Below are positions 53,619-64,000 of a DNA stretch of 64,000 nt, piece after piece. A program made the position numbers and the translations under genes. Position 1 is the first letter of the stretch, and each line of letters starts with the position of its first letter. The notes below the pieces were generated by a model. The model saw nothing but the letters and a program-made list of their open reading frames with translations. It ran no database searches and was not told where the DNA came from. The stretch comes from Capillimicrobium parvum (lineage in GTDB: Bacteria; Actinomycetota; Thermoleophilia; Solirubrobacterales; Solirubrobacteraceae), in the NCBI RefSeq assembly GCF_021172045.1, contig NZ_CP087164.1, positions 310,001 to 374,000 on the forward strand, read 5' to 3'.

Positions 53619-53668
53619 CCAACGTGGCCGAACACCGGAGCGGTCACGCGCACTCCAGAAGCGAAGGT

Positions 53669-54928
53669 GTGAGGCCGGGAGCGAAGCGGTTACTCGTCGT
53701 CGGCTCCGGCGGCCGCGAACACGCGCTCATCCGCGCGCTCCATCGGTCGCCGCGCACGCCGGAGGTCCTCGCGACCCCGGGCAACGCCGGCATCGCCGCC
53801 GACGCGCGGATCGTCGAGGGCGATCCGCTCGAGGCGGCGCGCCGTGAGCGGGTCGACCTCGTCGTCGTCGGTCCCGAGGCGCCGCTCGTCGGCGGGCTCG
53901 TTGACCGGCTCCAGGCGGCCGGCATCGCCGCGTTCGGCCCGAGCGCGGCGGCCGCGCGCCTGGAGGGCTCGAAGGCGTTCGCCAAGGAGATCATGGAGGC
54001 GGCCGGCGTCCCGACGGGCGCGTGGTCGAGCCACACGACGGTCGAGAGCGCGTTCGCGGCGATCGACCGCTACCCGGCGGTGCTGAAGGCCGACGGGCTG
54101 GCGGCGGGCAAGGGCGTCGTGATCGCGGCCGACGAGGCCGAGGCGCGCGCCGCGCTCCAGGAGATGCTCGTCGCGCGGCGCTTCGGCGACACGCCGGTGG
54201 TCGTCGAGGAGCACCTGGAGGGCGAGGAGCTGTCGCTGCTGGCGCTGTGCGACGGCGAGCGCGCCCTGCCGATGGCGCCCGCACGCGACTTCAAGCGCAT
54301 CGGCGACGGCGACACCGGCCCGAACACCGGCGGCATGGGCTCGTACTCGCCGGTGGACGGCATCGACGTCGACGCGATCGCCGCCGCCGTGCATCAGCCG
54401 GTCGTCGACGAGATGCGCCGGCGGGGAACCCCGTTTCGCGGCGTCCTCTACGCCGGGCTGATGCTGACCGCCGACGGGCCCAGGGTCATCGAGTTCAACG
54501 TGCGCTTCGGCGACCCCGAGACGCAGGCGCTGCTGCCGCGCCTGCGCTCGGACCTGGTCGAGCTGCTCGAGCGCGCGGCGGGGGTGGGCGGCGCCGATCT
54601 CGACGGCGCGGTCATGGAGTGGGACGACGCGACGGCGGTCACGGTCGTCCTGGCGAGCGCCGGCTACCCGGCGGGCTCGCACAGCGGCGACGTCATCGAG
54701 GGGCTCGACAAGGCGGCGGCGCTGCGGGCGGAGGTGACCCACGCGGGCACGGCGTTCGGTCCGGGCGGCGAGATCGTGACGGCGGGCGGCCGGGTGCTCA
54801 ACGTCACCGCGCTCGGCGTGGGCGCCGACGCTGCTCGGGAGGCTGCGTATGCTGCCGCCGACGTGATCACGTTCGATGGGAGGCAGATGCGGCGCGACAT
54901 CGCGGCGAAGGCGGAGGCGGCGGCATGA
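53669..54928 (+). CDS. purD: Phosphoribosylamine-glycine ligase
   Basis: A 419-residue ATP-grasp enzyme of purine synthesis: [76 protein letters not shown] and [18 protein letters not shown]. The GTG at 53669 gives the usual length; a second GTG at 53624 would add 15 residues without a better ribosome binding site. The stop overlaps purE (ATGA). Confidence 0.93.
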   Translation: MRPGAKRLLVVGSGGREHALIRALHRSPRTPEVLATPGNAGIAADARIVEGDPLEAARRERVDLVVVGPEAPLVGGLVDRLQAAGIAAFGPSAAAARLEGSKAFAKEIMEAAGVPTGAWSSHTTVESAFAAIDRYPAVLKADGLAAGKGVVIAADEAEARAALQEMLVARRFGDTPVVVEEHLEGEELSLLALCDGERALPMAPARDFKRIGDGDTGPNTGGMGSYSPVDGIDVDAIAAAVHQPVVDEMRRRGTPFRGVLYAGLMLTADGPRVIEFNVRFGDPETQALLPRLRSDLVELLERAAGVGGADLDGAVMEWDDATAVTVVLASAGYPAGSHSGDVIEGLDKAAALRAEVTHAGTAFGPGGEIVTAGGRVLNVTALGVGADAAREAAYAAADVITFDGRQMRRDIAAKAEAAA

Positions 54929-55446
54929 GCCCGCAGCCCCGCACGGATCTCGAGCGCGGCGAGGCCGAGCTCGTCGCCGATCAGGAGCTCGCCGCCGAGG
55001 CGCAGTCCGAGGCCGAGGCCGAGTTCGAGGACCTCGACGTCGACGCGCCGCGCGTCGGCATCGTCATGGGCTCGAAGTCCGACATGGACGAGATGGAGAA
55101 GGCCGCGGCCGAGCTGGAGTCGCGCGGCATCATGCACGAGGTCCGCGTGATGTCGGCGCACCGCGAGCCCGACACGGTCGCCGACTACGCCAAGAACGCG
55201 CACATGCGCGGCATCCGGGTCATCATCGCCGGCGCCGGGCTGTCGGCCGCGCTGCCGGGGGTCGTCGCCGCCCACACCGATCTGCCCGTGATCGGCGTGC
55301 CGCTGACGAGCCGGCTGTCGGCCGCCGGGGGGCTGGACGCGATCCTCTCGATCGCCCAGATGCCGCCGGGCGTCCCGGTCGCGTGCGTCGGCCTGAACAA
55401 CGCGAAGAACGCGGCGGTGCTCGCCGCCCGCATCCTCGTCTGCTGA
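54925..55446 (+). CDS. purE: N5-carboxyaminoimidazole ribonucleotide mutase with acidic N-terminal extension
   Basis: A 173-residue purine enzyme. The core (about 42-173) has [82 protein letters not shown] and [13 protein letters not shown]. About 40 acidic residues precede it ([20 protein letters not shown], then [10 protein letters not shown]), not part of standard PurE. The ATG is fixed by overlap with purD; no later start has a ribosome binding site. purK is not in the window. Confidence 0.93.
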   Translation: MSPQPRTDLERGEAELVADQELAAEAQSEAEAEFEDLDVDAPRVGIVMGSKSDMDEMEKAAAELESRGIMHEVRVMSAHREPDTVADYAKNAHMRGIRVIIAGAGLSAALPGVVAAHTDLPVIGVPLTSRLSAAGGLDAILSIAQMPPGVPVACVGLNNAKNAAVLAARILVC

Positions 55447-55463
55447 GAAGGGGCGCGCCGCCC

Positions 55464-55500
55464 GTGGACGTCGAGACCGCGATCGACACGCGGCGCACGC
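55464..55500 (+). pseudogene. Vestigial copy of the nitroreductase start
   Basis: GTG followed by codons for DVETAIDTRRTP is close to the first residues MDLEPAIRTRRTH of the nitroreductase gene that starts 97 bases later. Nucleotides agree at about 27 of 38 positions. After this the frame breaks from the family and stops at 55570. It looks like the remains of a tandem paralogue, or an old duplication of the gene start. Confidence 0.45.
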
Positions 55501-55560
55501 CAGGGGAGCTTCGCCCCCCTTCGTGCGCGGCAGGGCCTCGCCCCACCCCCCGGGTACGTC

Positions 55561-56079
55561 ATGGACCTTGAACCGGCGATCCGAACTCGGCGCACCCACA
55601 AGGTGTACGGGCCGGAGCCGGTCGCGCCGGAGACCGTCGCCGAGCTCGTCGAGCTGGCGCGCTGGGCGCCGAACCACCACCTGACGAACCCGTGGCGCTT
55701 TCGCCTGCTCGGGCGCAGCGCGCTCGAGCGGCTCAAGGCGATCGCGGAGGAGGCCAAGCCCGGGTCGGCGGCCAAGCTCGACCGGGCGCCGACGCTCGTG
55801 GCCGTCACGGTCAAGCGCTCCGGCGACGCCGGTCAGGACCGCGAGGACCTGCTGGCCACCGGCGTGGCCGCCTACATCGTGCTGCTCGCCGCGCACGCCC
55901 GCGGTCTGGCGGGCTACTGGCGCACCGTGCCGGTGCTCGACTCGCCCGCCGGCCGGGCCGCGCTGGGGATCGGCGACGACGAGGAGGCGGTCGGCCTCCT
56001 GTACCTCGGACGCCCGCGCCAGGAGCAGCGCGTGCCCGAGCGCGCGGGCGTCGAGGAGATCTTCACCGAGCTGGACTGA
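55561..56079 (+). CDS. Nitroreductase-family FMN protein
   Basis: A 172-residue flavoprotein: MDLEPAIRTRRTHKVYGPEP, LARWAPNHHLTNPWRFRLLG (FMN site), APTLVAVTVKRSGDAGQDREDLLATGVAAYIVLLAAHARGLAGYWRT and EAVGLLYLGRPRQEQRVPER. It reduces nitro compounds, quinones or another acceptor with NAD(P)H; natural substrate unknown. It lies 114 bases after purE. There is no clear ribosome binding site in the preceding GC-rich stretch. Confidence 0.87.
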   Translation: MDLEPAIRTRRTHKVYGPEPVAPETVAELVELARWAPNHHLTNPWRFRLLGRSALERLKAIAEEAKPGSAAKLDRAPTLVAVTVKRSGDAGQDREDLLATGVAAYIVLLAAHARGLAGYWRTVPVLDSPAGRAALGIGDDEEAVGLLYLGRPRQEQRVPERAGVEEIFTELD

Positions 56080-56082
56080 CGC

Positions 56083-57105
56083 TCACGCGCGCCGCTTGCC
56101 GTGCGCCTGGCCCCGCTTGCGCTTCTTCCTCGCGGCCTTCTTCTTCTCGACCTGCTTCGGCGCGGTGTTCGCCGCCGGGCCCCACGACGGCTCGGCGGCG
56201 CCGGGCAGGATCAGCGCGGGCTGCGGGCCGTCGCACGCGTCGAGGTTCGGCTTGGCCCAGATGCCCGTCGACTCCTCCCACGCGGCCCAGGTGCCGTCGC
56301 CGTTGATCGTCGGGTCCCTCAGGCTCGGGTCCTGGCCGGTCATGCACAGCGGTTGGGGCGCCGGCGGCTTGGGCCCGGACTGGATCGAGCCCTCGACGCG
56401 GTACCAGACGATCTGGGTCGTGGCGTCGTACCCGCGCACGGCCACGTAGCGGGCGCCGTTGCGCGACACCTCGCCGTCGCCGAGGTCGGTCGAGCTGCCG
56501 TGGCCGTAGACGTCCTGGTCCTCGAACCAGTCGAACGGCTCGGCCGGCGACCCCACGTCCCAGACCTGGTTCTGGTACAGGAAGCCGCCGTGGAAAAGGA
56601 CGCGGTCGTTCGTGATCCAGCTCGCCCAGCCGCCGTACAGCCCGGGCGTGTCGTAGACCCGTGAGCCGTCGGCGGCGGCCACGCCGGTCGTCGCCCGCGC
56701 GCCACAGTCGATCGTCAGGTCGCAGCTGAGGCTCGTCAGGGTGAACGCGACCTTCGACCCGTCCGGCGACAGGGACACCCAGGCCGGCGCGCCCGCGGTC
56801 GAGTGCCCGCTCGAGTCCTTCAGGTTCTGCGGGACGAAGCGCGAGACCCGGCGCCCGGAGCGGTCGACGCGGTCGATCGCGTACCCGTGCGCGGCCGCGA
56901 CCGTGCCGCGGTCGTCCTGCGAGGGCGACGAGTAGGGGGCGTCCGCGGTGCCGTCGCGCGTGATCTGATGCGGCGACGACCCGTCGACGCCGGCCGACCA
57001 GACGTTGTGGTCCTTGATGAAGACGATGGAGTCGGCCGATGCCGGGGCGGTGACCGCGCCCGCGGCCGCCAGCGCGGCCAGGCCGGCCAGAAGATGGGTT
57101 CGCAT
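56083..57105 (-). CDS. Secreted TolB-like beta-propeller protein with basic tail
   Basis: A 340-residue exported protein. The signal peptide (MRTHLLAGLAALAAAGAVTAPASA-DS) ends near residue 24. Propeller repeats follow: VFIKDHNVWSAGVDGSSPHQIT, WVSLSPDGSKVAFTL, YLYQN-type blades, and WAAWEESTGIWAKPN. Four Cys may form disulfides. The C-terminal ~25 residues are very basic (KQVEKKKAARKKRKRGQAHG), perhaps binding wall polymers or nucleic acid. The ATG at 57105 is placed directly before the signal; an upstream ATG (57117) is possible. Confidence 0.82.
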   Translation of the reverse strand: MRTHLLAGLAALAAAGAVTAPASADSIVFIKDHNVWSAGVDGSSPHQITRDGTADAPYSSPSQDDRGTVAAAHGYAIDRVDRSGRRVSRFVPQNLKDSSGHSTAGAPAWVSLSPDGSKVAFTLTSLSCDLTIDCGARATTGVAAADGSRVYDTPGLYGGWASWITNDRVLFHGGFLYQNQVWDVGSPAEPFDWFEDQDVYGHGSSTDLGDGEVSRNGARYVAVRGYDATTQIVWYRVEGSIQSGPKPPAPQPLCMTGQDPSLRDPTINGDGTWAAWEESTGIWAKPNLDACDGPQPALILPGAAEPSWGPAANTAPKQVEKKKAARKKRKRGQAHGKRRA

Positions 57106-57181
57106 GGCGGCCAGCATCCGCGGCGCGGCGACGTCCCGCATCGGGGGATCGCCGCGTCGGCCTCCCTGCGATCATCGCCCC

Positions 57182-58447
<1,266 letters not shown>

Positions 58448-58463
58448 GCGCGCCCTTCGCGCC

Positions 58464-61214
58464 ATGACGCTCCTCGGCCGCGACCGCGAGCTCGCCCTGC
58501 TCGACGCGAGGCTCGCGGCGGTGCGCGCGGGCCGGCCGTTCGCGCTCGTCGTGCGCGGGGAGCCGGGCATCGGCAAGACCGCGCTGCTCATCGAGGCCGT
58601 CCGCCGCGCGGCCGGCTTCACGGTCCTCGGGGCCCGCGGCATCGAGACCGCGGCGCCGGTGCCGTTCCGCGCCCTGCGCGCGCTCGCCGCGCCGCTGCTC
58701 GATCTCCGCGACGCGCTGCCGCCGGCCCAGGCGCTCGCCCTCGGCACGGCGCTCGACCTCGAGCCGCCCACCCCGCACGACCGCTTCGCGGTGCCGGCCG
58801 CGCTGCTCGGGCTGCTGCAGGCCGCGGCCCAGCGCGGTCCCGTGCTCGTGGTCGCCGACGACGCGCAGTGGCTCGACGGCGCGTCGCGCGACGCCCTGCG
58901 GTTCGTGGCGCGCCGCCTGCCCGAGGCGCCCATCGGCATCATCGCGGCGGGCCGGGCCGCCTCGACCCCGGCCGACGGCTTCGACGTGCGCGGCCTCGAC
59001 GTGCTCGACGTGCCGCCGCTGCACCGTGGGGCCGCCCGCGCGCTGCTGCAGCGGGCCGCGCCCGACGTGCCCCCGGGGGTCGCCGAGGAGCTGCTCGACG
59101 CCGCGGACGGCAACCCGCTCGCGCTGCTCGAGACGCCGCGCCTGCTGAGCGCCGAGGAGCGCGCCGGCCGTACGCCGCTCATCGAGCCGCCGCGCCCGGG
59201 CGAGGAGCTCGAGGCGGCGTTCGCGCGCGAGGTCGGGTCGCTGCCGGACGCCACGCGCCGCGCGCTGACCGTCGCCGCCGCCATGGAGTCCGGGCCCGTG
59301 CGCCTGCTGCTCGACGCCCTCGGCCGGGTCGGGCTCGACGAGGCCACGCTCGCCCCGGCCGAGCGGGCCGGCACGCTCACGCTCGACGACGGCGAGCTCG
59401 CGTTCCGCCATCCGCTCATCCGCGCGGCCGCCTACCACGCCGCGAGCGAGGCCGAGCGCCGCGCGGCCCATGAGGCGCTGGCCGAGGTCGTCGGCGACGT
59501 CCGCCTGCGCGCCTGGTACCTCGCCGCCGCCGCCCACCGCGAAGACGCCGCCGTCGCCGCCGAGCTCGAGGCCGCGGCGCGCGAGGCGAGGGCGCGGGGC
59601 GGACCCGTCGAGGCGGGCACCGCCTTCGCGCGCTCCGCCGAGCTCTGCACCGAGGCGGCGGAGCGCGGGCGGCTGCGGCTCGAGGCCGCCCAGGACCTCG
59701 CGGTCGCCGGCCGGCTCGACCGCGCGGCCGCGCTCCTCGACGACGCCCGGCGCGAGGCCGGGCCCGAGCACCGGCTGGCGATCCTGCGGCTGCGCGGCAA
59801 CCTCGACGTCCGCCGCGGCAACCCGACCGCCGCGCACGACCGGCTCATGGCCGAGGCGGAGCGTCAGCTCGCCGCCGGGGAGCCGCGCCTGGCCTGCGAC
59901 CTCGCGCTCGAGGCGATCGTCGCGGGCACGATGATCGCCGACGGCCCGGCGCAGCGGCGCACCGTGGACCTCGCGGTGCGCGCGGGGCGCCTGGTCGGCG
60001 GCGGGCACGAGCTGCTCGCCGACAGCGTGGCCGCCGAGTTCCTCGTCGTCGAGGGCCGGGCCGCCGAGGCGCACGCCCGCAAGGAGGCGCTCGACGAGCG
60101 CCTGGCGCTGATGGACCCGATCGTCGCCCAGGAGCTGCTCGGGCTCGTCGCCCAGGGCTGGGTGTGGCTGGGGGACCTCGATCACGCCGAGCGCGTGGTC
60201 GACCGGCTGCTCGCCGCCTACGAGGAGGCGGGCGCCCTGGGCCGCGCGCCGTACCCGCTGAACGTGCGCGCCCAGCTCGCGTTCCGCCGGGGGCGCTGGG
60301 AGCAGGCGCTCACGGACGCCGCCGGCTCGGCGCGGCTCGCGCGCGACACCTCGCAGGACACGATCCTCGCCTTCAACCTCACGACGCTGGGCCGCCTGGA
60401 GGCCGCGCTCGGGCGCGACACCGAGGCCCACGCGCACCTCGACGAGGCCGCGGCGATCATCGAGCGTGAGGGCGCGCTCGGTCACGCCGCCCACGCCGAG
60501 GCGGCGCTCGGCTTCGCCGAGGTCAGCGCGGGCCGGCCGGAGTGGGCCATCGCCGCGCTCGAGCGGGCGGCGCAGCTCGAGCGGCGCGGCGGCATGCACA
60601 ACCCGGCCGTCCTGATGTGGGCCGGGGACCTCGTCGAGTGCCTCGTGGCGACCGGCCGCCGCGACGACGCGCTCGCGCTGGCCGAGGACCTCGAGGGCCG
60701 CGGCGACGGCGACGGCCTGCCGTGGGCGCACATGGCCGCGCTGCGCGGGCGCATCCTGCTCGACGACGGCGACCGGGTCGACGCGCTCGCGGCACGCGTG
60801 CTCGGCTGGCACGACCGGCTCGACGCGCCGTTCGAGCGGGCGCGCACCGAGCTCGTCATCGGTGAGCGCCTGCGCCGCGCCCGCCGCCGCAGCGACGCTC
60901 GCGAACCTCTCGGGCGCGCGCTGGCCGCCTTCACGCTGCTCGGCGCCGAACCGTGGGCGAGCCGGGCCCGCCGCGAGCTCGAGGCCAGCGGCGGGCGCGA
61001 CGACGACGCCGGACCGTCGCGCCTGGACGCGCTCGGCGACGACGAGCGGCGGATCGCGCTGCTGGTCAGCCGCGGCATGACGAACCGGGAGGTCGGCGAG
61101 GCGCTGTTCCTCAGCCCGAAGACGATCGAGCGCCGCCTCGGCGCGATCTACCGCAAGGCGGGCGTGCGCTCGCGCACCGAGCTGGCGCGTCTGGTGACCG
61201 AGTCGGCCTCCTAG
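58464..61214 (+). CDS. LAL-type LuxR regulator (ATPase, TPR, HTH), first of a pair
   Basis: A 916-residue MalT-like transcription factor. Walker A GEPGIGKT at 32-39, Walker B VLVVADDAQWLD, a STAND ATPase region to about 300, an all-helical TPR-like sensor (about 310-830), and a C-terminal LuxR HTH: DDERRIALLVSRGMTNREVGEALFLSPKTIERRLGAIYRKAGVRSRTELARLV. ATP and an inducer drive DNA binding. It starts 16 bases after purB and 13 bases before its paralogue. The signal and targets are unknown. Confidence 0.92.
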   Translation: MTLLGRDRELALLDARLAAVRAGRPFALVVRGEPGIGKTALLIEAVRRAAGFTVLGARGIETAAPVPFRALRALAAPLLDLRDALPPAQALALGTALDLEPPTPHDRFAVPAALLGLLQAAAQRGPVLVVADDAQWLDGASRDALRFVARRLPEAPIGIIAAGRAASTPADGFDVRGLDVLDVPPLHRGAARALLQRAAPDVPPGVAEELLDAADGNPLALLETPRLLSAEERAGRTPLIEPPRPGEELEAAFAREVGSLPDATRRALTVAAAMESGPVRLLLDALGRVGLDEATLAPAERAGTLTLDDGELAFRHPLIRAAAYHAASEAERRAAHEALAEVVGDVRLRAWYLAAAAHREDAAVAAELEAAAREARARGGPVEAGTAFARSAELCTEAAERGRLRLEAAQDLAVAGRLDRAAALLDDARREAGPEHRLAILRLRGNLDVRRGNPTAAHDRLMAEAERQLAAGEPRLACDLALEAIVAGTMIADGPAQRRTVDLAVRAGRLVGGGHELLADSVAAEFLVVEGRAAEAHARKEALDERLALMDPIVAQELLGLVAQGWVWLGDLDHAERVVDRLLAAYEEAGALGRAPYPLNVRAQLAFRRGRWEQALTDAAGSARLARDTSQDTILAFNLTTLGRLEAALGRDTEAHAHLDEAAAIIEREGALGHAAHAEAALGFAEVSAGRPEWAIAALERAAQLERRGGMHNPAVLMWAGDLVECLVATGRRDDALALAEDLEGRGDGDGLPWAHMAALRGRILLDDGDRVDALAARVLGWHDRLDAPFERARTELVIGERLRRARRRSDAREPLGRALAAFTLLGAEPWASRARRELEASGGRDDDAGPSRLDALGDDERRIALLVSRGMTNREVGEALFLSPKTIERRLGAIYRKAGVRSRTELARLVTESAS

Positions 61215-61227
61215 ACTTCCCGGCCGC

Positions 61228-63972
61228 ATGGTCCACGGACGCGCGCGGGAGCTCGCACGGATGACCGACCTTCTCGACGCCGCCCGCCGCGGCCGCAGCT
61301 TCGCACTGCTCGTCGAGGGGCCGGCGGGAATCGGCAAGAGCACCGTGCTCGCCGAGGCGGTCGCCCGGGCCGGCGCCATGGAGGTCCTGCGGGCGCAGGG
61401 CTACGAGTCCGAGGCCGACATCCCGTACGGCGGCCTGCTCGAGCTCGTCGCGCCGCTGCTGGAGCTGCGCGGGCAGCTGCCCGCGGCGCACGCGGCCGCA
61501 CTCGGCGGGGCGCTCGCGCTCGAACCCGCGTCGCCGCACGACCGCTTCGCCGTCCCCGTCGCGGTGCTCGGGCTGCTCGGCCTGGCCGCGGAGCGGTCCC
61601 CGGTGCTCGTGGTCGCCGACGACGCGCACTGGCTGGACGAGGCGTCGCTCGAGGCGATCCTGTTCGCCGCGCGGCGGATCGACGCGGAGGGCGTCGGCGT
61701 GCTCCTGGCCGCGCGCGACGGCGAGGGCGAGCGGCTCGACGCGCCGGGGATCGAGCGCCTGGTTCTCGGCGGGATCGACGAGGCCGCCGCGCGCGGGCTG
61801 CTGGCCGACGGCGAGCCGCTGGCGCCGGCCGTGGCCGAGGCGCTCGTCGCGACGAGTGGCGGCAACCCCCTCGCCCTGCGCGAGCTGCCCAGCGCCCTCA
61901 GCGAGGACGAGCGCACCGGGCGCGTCGCGCTGCGCACGCCGCTGCCCGCGAGCGACGAGGTCCAGGCCGCGTTCGCCGGACGGCTCGCCCGGCTGCCCGA
62001 GGACACGCGGCGCGCGCTCTGCGTCGTGGCGGCGTCGTCGGGCATCGGCGCCGCGCCGATCACGCAGGCGCTCGACGAGCTGGGCCTCGGCCCGGATACG
62101 CTGGCTGCCGCGCGCGAGGCCGGTCTGCTCGACGGGTTCGCGCTCCGGCATCCGCTGCTGACCGCGGCCGCCTACCACGACCGGCCGAGCGGCGAGCGCC
62201 GCGCCGCCCACCGCGCGCTGGCCGCCCACACGGAGGGGGCGCGCCGGGCGCACCACCTGGCCGAGGCGGCGGCGGGGCCCGACGAGGCGGTCGCGGGCGC
62301 GCTCGACGCCGCCGCGCAGGACGCCCGCGCCCGCGGCGCCCACAACGAGGCGGCGCGCACCTCGGTCCGCGCCGCGGACCTGTCCGCCGATCCGGTCGCG
62401 CGAGCCCGGCGCCGGCTCGAGGCGGCGGGCGACCTGGCGGTCTCGGGCCACGGCGGCCGCGCGCTCGAGCTCGTCGCCGAGGCGAGCGCGGCGGCCGCCG
62501 ACCCGGACGCGCGCGCCGACGTCGACCTCATCCGCGCCCACGTGCTCATGCGCGCCGGCCAGCCGGTCCCCGCCCTGGAGATCCTGGAGGGGCTCGCGCA
62601 GCGCGCGAGCCGGGCGGGCGACGGCGCGACCGCGGCCCGCCTGCTCGTGGAGGCGTCCCTGGCGCACATGTTCACCGGCGACATGGTCAGCCTGCTCGAC
62701 ACGGCCGGGCGCGCCCGCGGCGAGGCGGCGGGCGTCTCCGGCGAGCTGGAGCTGCTCGCGACGCTGATCTCCGGCGAGGCGCTCGTCGCGCTCGGTCGCG
62801 CGGGGGAGGGCGACGCGCTGATCACCGCCGCCGAGCCGCTGCTCATGGCCGCGGACCCGGTGTCCGAGATCGCCGAGGTCATCGGCATGGCGGCCATGTG
62901 CTCGCTGTGGGTCGAGCGCTTCGCGCGTGCGGAGCGCGTCGTCGACCGCCTGATCGCCGGCGGGCGCGAGGCCGGTGCCGCGGGCCGCCTCGGGTATCCG
63001 CTGTGCGTGCGCGCGCAGATCCACTGGCGCCGCGGGCGCTGGAGCGCGGCGTACGCCGACGCCGAGGAGTCCGTCCGGCTGTGCCGCGAGACGCAGCAGC
63101 TCGGCACCCTGGCCGTCGCGCTGCCGACCCTGGCGCGCTGCGAGGCGGCGCTCGGGCACCTCGACGCCGCGCGGGCGCTCGGCACGGAGGGCCTCGCGCT
63201 GGCCGACGCCGCCCAGGCCGACGCCACGGCGGCGCACTCGCTGGCCACGCTCGGCTTCCTCGAGCTGACGGCGGGGCGCGCGGAGGAGGCGCTCGTCTGG
63301 TTCGACCGCTCGGCGCGGATCGCACGTCGCCAGGACCACGGCGAGCCCGCGCTGACGATGCATGCCGCGGACCGGATCGAGGCGCTCGCCCGCGCCGGCC
63401 GGCGCGACGACGCGCAGGACGCGCTGGAGCTTCTCGCGGAACAGGCGCAGGCCACCGGCGGCGCCTGGGCGACCGCGGCGGTGGCGCGCTGCCGCGCGCT
63501 CCTGGGCGCCGACGAGGACATCGGGCGCCACGCGCGCGCCGCGCTGGAGTGGCACGCGCGCGTCGACCTGCCGTTCGAGCGCGCGCGTACCGAGCTCGTC
63601 GTCGGCGAGCGCCTGCGCCGCGCCCGCCGGCGCGCCGACGCGCGCGAGCCGCTCGAGCGCGCGCTGGCGACGTTCGTCCGGCTCGGCGCCGAGCCGTGGG
63701 CCGAGCGCGCGCGCACCGAGCTGCGGGCCACCGGGGGCCGCGCGGCCGAGCCGTCCGAGCACGCGCCGGTGGAGGAGCTGACCCCGCACGAGCTGCAGGT
63801 GGCGCTGCTCGTCGCCCAGGGGCTGACGAACCGCGAGGCCGGCACGGCGCTGTTCCTCAGCCCGAAGACCATCGAGCACCACCTCAGCGCGATCTACCGC
63901 AAGCTCGGCCTGCGCTCCCGGACGCAGCTCGCGACGCTGCTGTCCGAGGAGCTCGAGCCGGCCGCCGCGTGA
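61228..63972 (+). CDS. LAL-type LuxR regulator, second of a tandem pair
   Basis: A 914-residue paralogue of the preceding protein. Walker A is GPAGIGKS (31-38), Walker B VLVVADDAHWLDEASLEAILFAARR, then the TPR-like region (RRGRWSAAYADAEESVRLC) and the HTH LTPHELQVALLVAQGLTNREAGTALFLSPKTIEHHLSAIYRKLGLRSRTQLATLL. The two genes share phrases across their whole length (for example FERARTELVxGERLRRARRRxDAREPL), which shows tandem duplication and then divergence. The last 28 bases of the window after it hold no feature. Confidence 0.92.
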   Translation: MVHGRARELARMTDLLDAARRGRSFALLVEGPAGIGKSTVLAEAVARAGAMEVLRAQGYESEADIPYGGLLELVAPLLELRGQLPAAHAAALGGALALEPASPHDRFAVPVAVLGLLGLAAERSPVLVVADDAHWLDEASLEAILFAARRIDAEGVGVLLAARDGEGERLDAPGIERLVLGGIDEAAARGLLADGEPLAPAVAEALVATSGGNPLALRELPSALSEDERTGRVALRTPLPASDEVQAAFAGRLARLPEDTRRALCVVAASSGIGAAPITQALDELGLGPDTLAAAREAGLLDGFALRHPLLTAAAYHDRPSGERRAAHRALAAHTEGARRAHHLAEAAAGPDEAVAGALDAAAQDARARGAHNEAARTSVRAADLSADPVARARRRLEAAGDLAVSGHGGRALELVAEASAAAADPDARADVDLIRAHVLMRAGQPVPALEILEGLAQRASRAGDGATAARLLVEASLAHMFTGDMVSLLDTAGRARGEAAGVSGELELLATLISGEALVALGRAGEGDALITAAEPLLMAADPVSEIAEVIGMAAMCSLWVERFARAERVVDRLIAGGREAGAAGRLGYPLCVRAQIHWRRGRWSAAYADAEESVRLCRETQQLGTLAVALPTLARCEAALGHLDAARALGTEGLALADAAQADATAAHSLATLGFLELTAGRAEEALVWFDRSARIARRQDHGEPALTMHAADRIEALARAGRRDDAQDALELLAEQAQATGGAWATAAVARCRALLGADEDIGRHARAALEWHARVDLPFERARTELVVGERLRRARRRADAREPLERALATFVRLGAEPWAERARTELRATGGRAAEPSEHAPVEELTPHELQVALLVAQGLTNREAGTALFLSPKTIEHHLSAIYRKLGLRSRTQLATLLSEELEPAAA

Positions 63973-64000
63973 CCGGCGGGTGCCGTACCGTTCGCAGCGT

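Overview
The window is very GC-rich (third codon positions are almost all G or C), and GTG and TTG starts are common. Several features point to a high-GC actinobacterium: the dnaK-grpE-dnaJ-hspR operon with a separate clpB, a MhuD-like heme-degrading monooxygenase, an inositol-1-phosphate synthase next to a CDP-alcohol phosphatidyltransferase, WS/DGAT and PHA storage genes, and at least three promoters placed for leaderless transcripts. The combination suits Thermoleophilia/Solirubrobacterales best; this is inference from gene content, not a marker-gene placement. I see no rRNA, tRNA, CRISPR array, insertion sequence or prophage, and no gene-free stretch longer than about 300 bases.

Layout. 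1-10.6 kb (mostly minus strand): a 2-oxo-acid dehydrogenase operon (E1 alpha, E1 beta, E2, then lipB and perhaps lipA at the edge), followed by an lpdA operon with a DsbA-like protein, a small unknown protein and an RlmA-type rRNA methyltransferase. 10.6-13 kb: thiamine genes, with thiE divergent from a TPP riboswitch that controls thiO-thiS-thiG. A 91-bp tandem duplication lies across the thiS/thiG junction. 13-20.4 kb: mixed housekeeping genes (cupredoxin lipoprotein, nuclease-fold enzyme, ornithine carbamoyltransferase, TrmA-family RNA methyltransferase, MhuD-like protein, degenerate methyltransferase, rhomboid-like protein, quinone oxidoreductase). 20.4-26 kb: an inositol-lipid neighbourhood on the minus strand (PAP2 enzyme, CDP-alcohol phosphatidyltransferase, inositol-1-phosphate synthase, a PimA-like glycosyltransferase fused to a PHP phosphoesterase, and a degenerate uracil-DNA-glycosylase-like protein).

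26-31.6 kb: membrane protein, STAS protein, K+ channel, hydrolase, sugar kinase and endonuclease III. 31.6-36 kb: the dnaK operon. 36-40.3 kb: benzoylformate-decarboxylase-like enzyme, GntR regulator, lactate/malate-type dehydrogenase and an SDR. 40.4-43.6 kb: a small membrane protein and clpB. The dnaK and clpB promoters share a 25-bp palindrome (AATCT-N15-AGATT) that looks like a lineage-specific HspR operator.

43.8-53.6 kb is a storage-polymer island. It holds a PhaZ-like depolymerase, a GNAT, a class III-like PHA synthase, small coupled proteins, two phasin-like proteins, a pair of Trp-rich proteins that may replace PhaE, a patatin lipase, an XRE regulator, an acyl-CoA ligase and a WS/DGAT acyltransferase. 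Most adjacent genes overlap by ATGA or GTGA. The end of the window carries purD-purE, a nitroreductase, a secreted beta-propeller protein, purB and two tandem paralogous LuxR-family (LAL) regulators.
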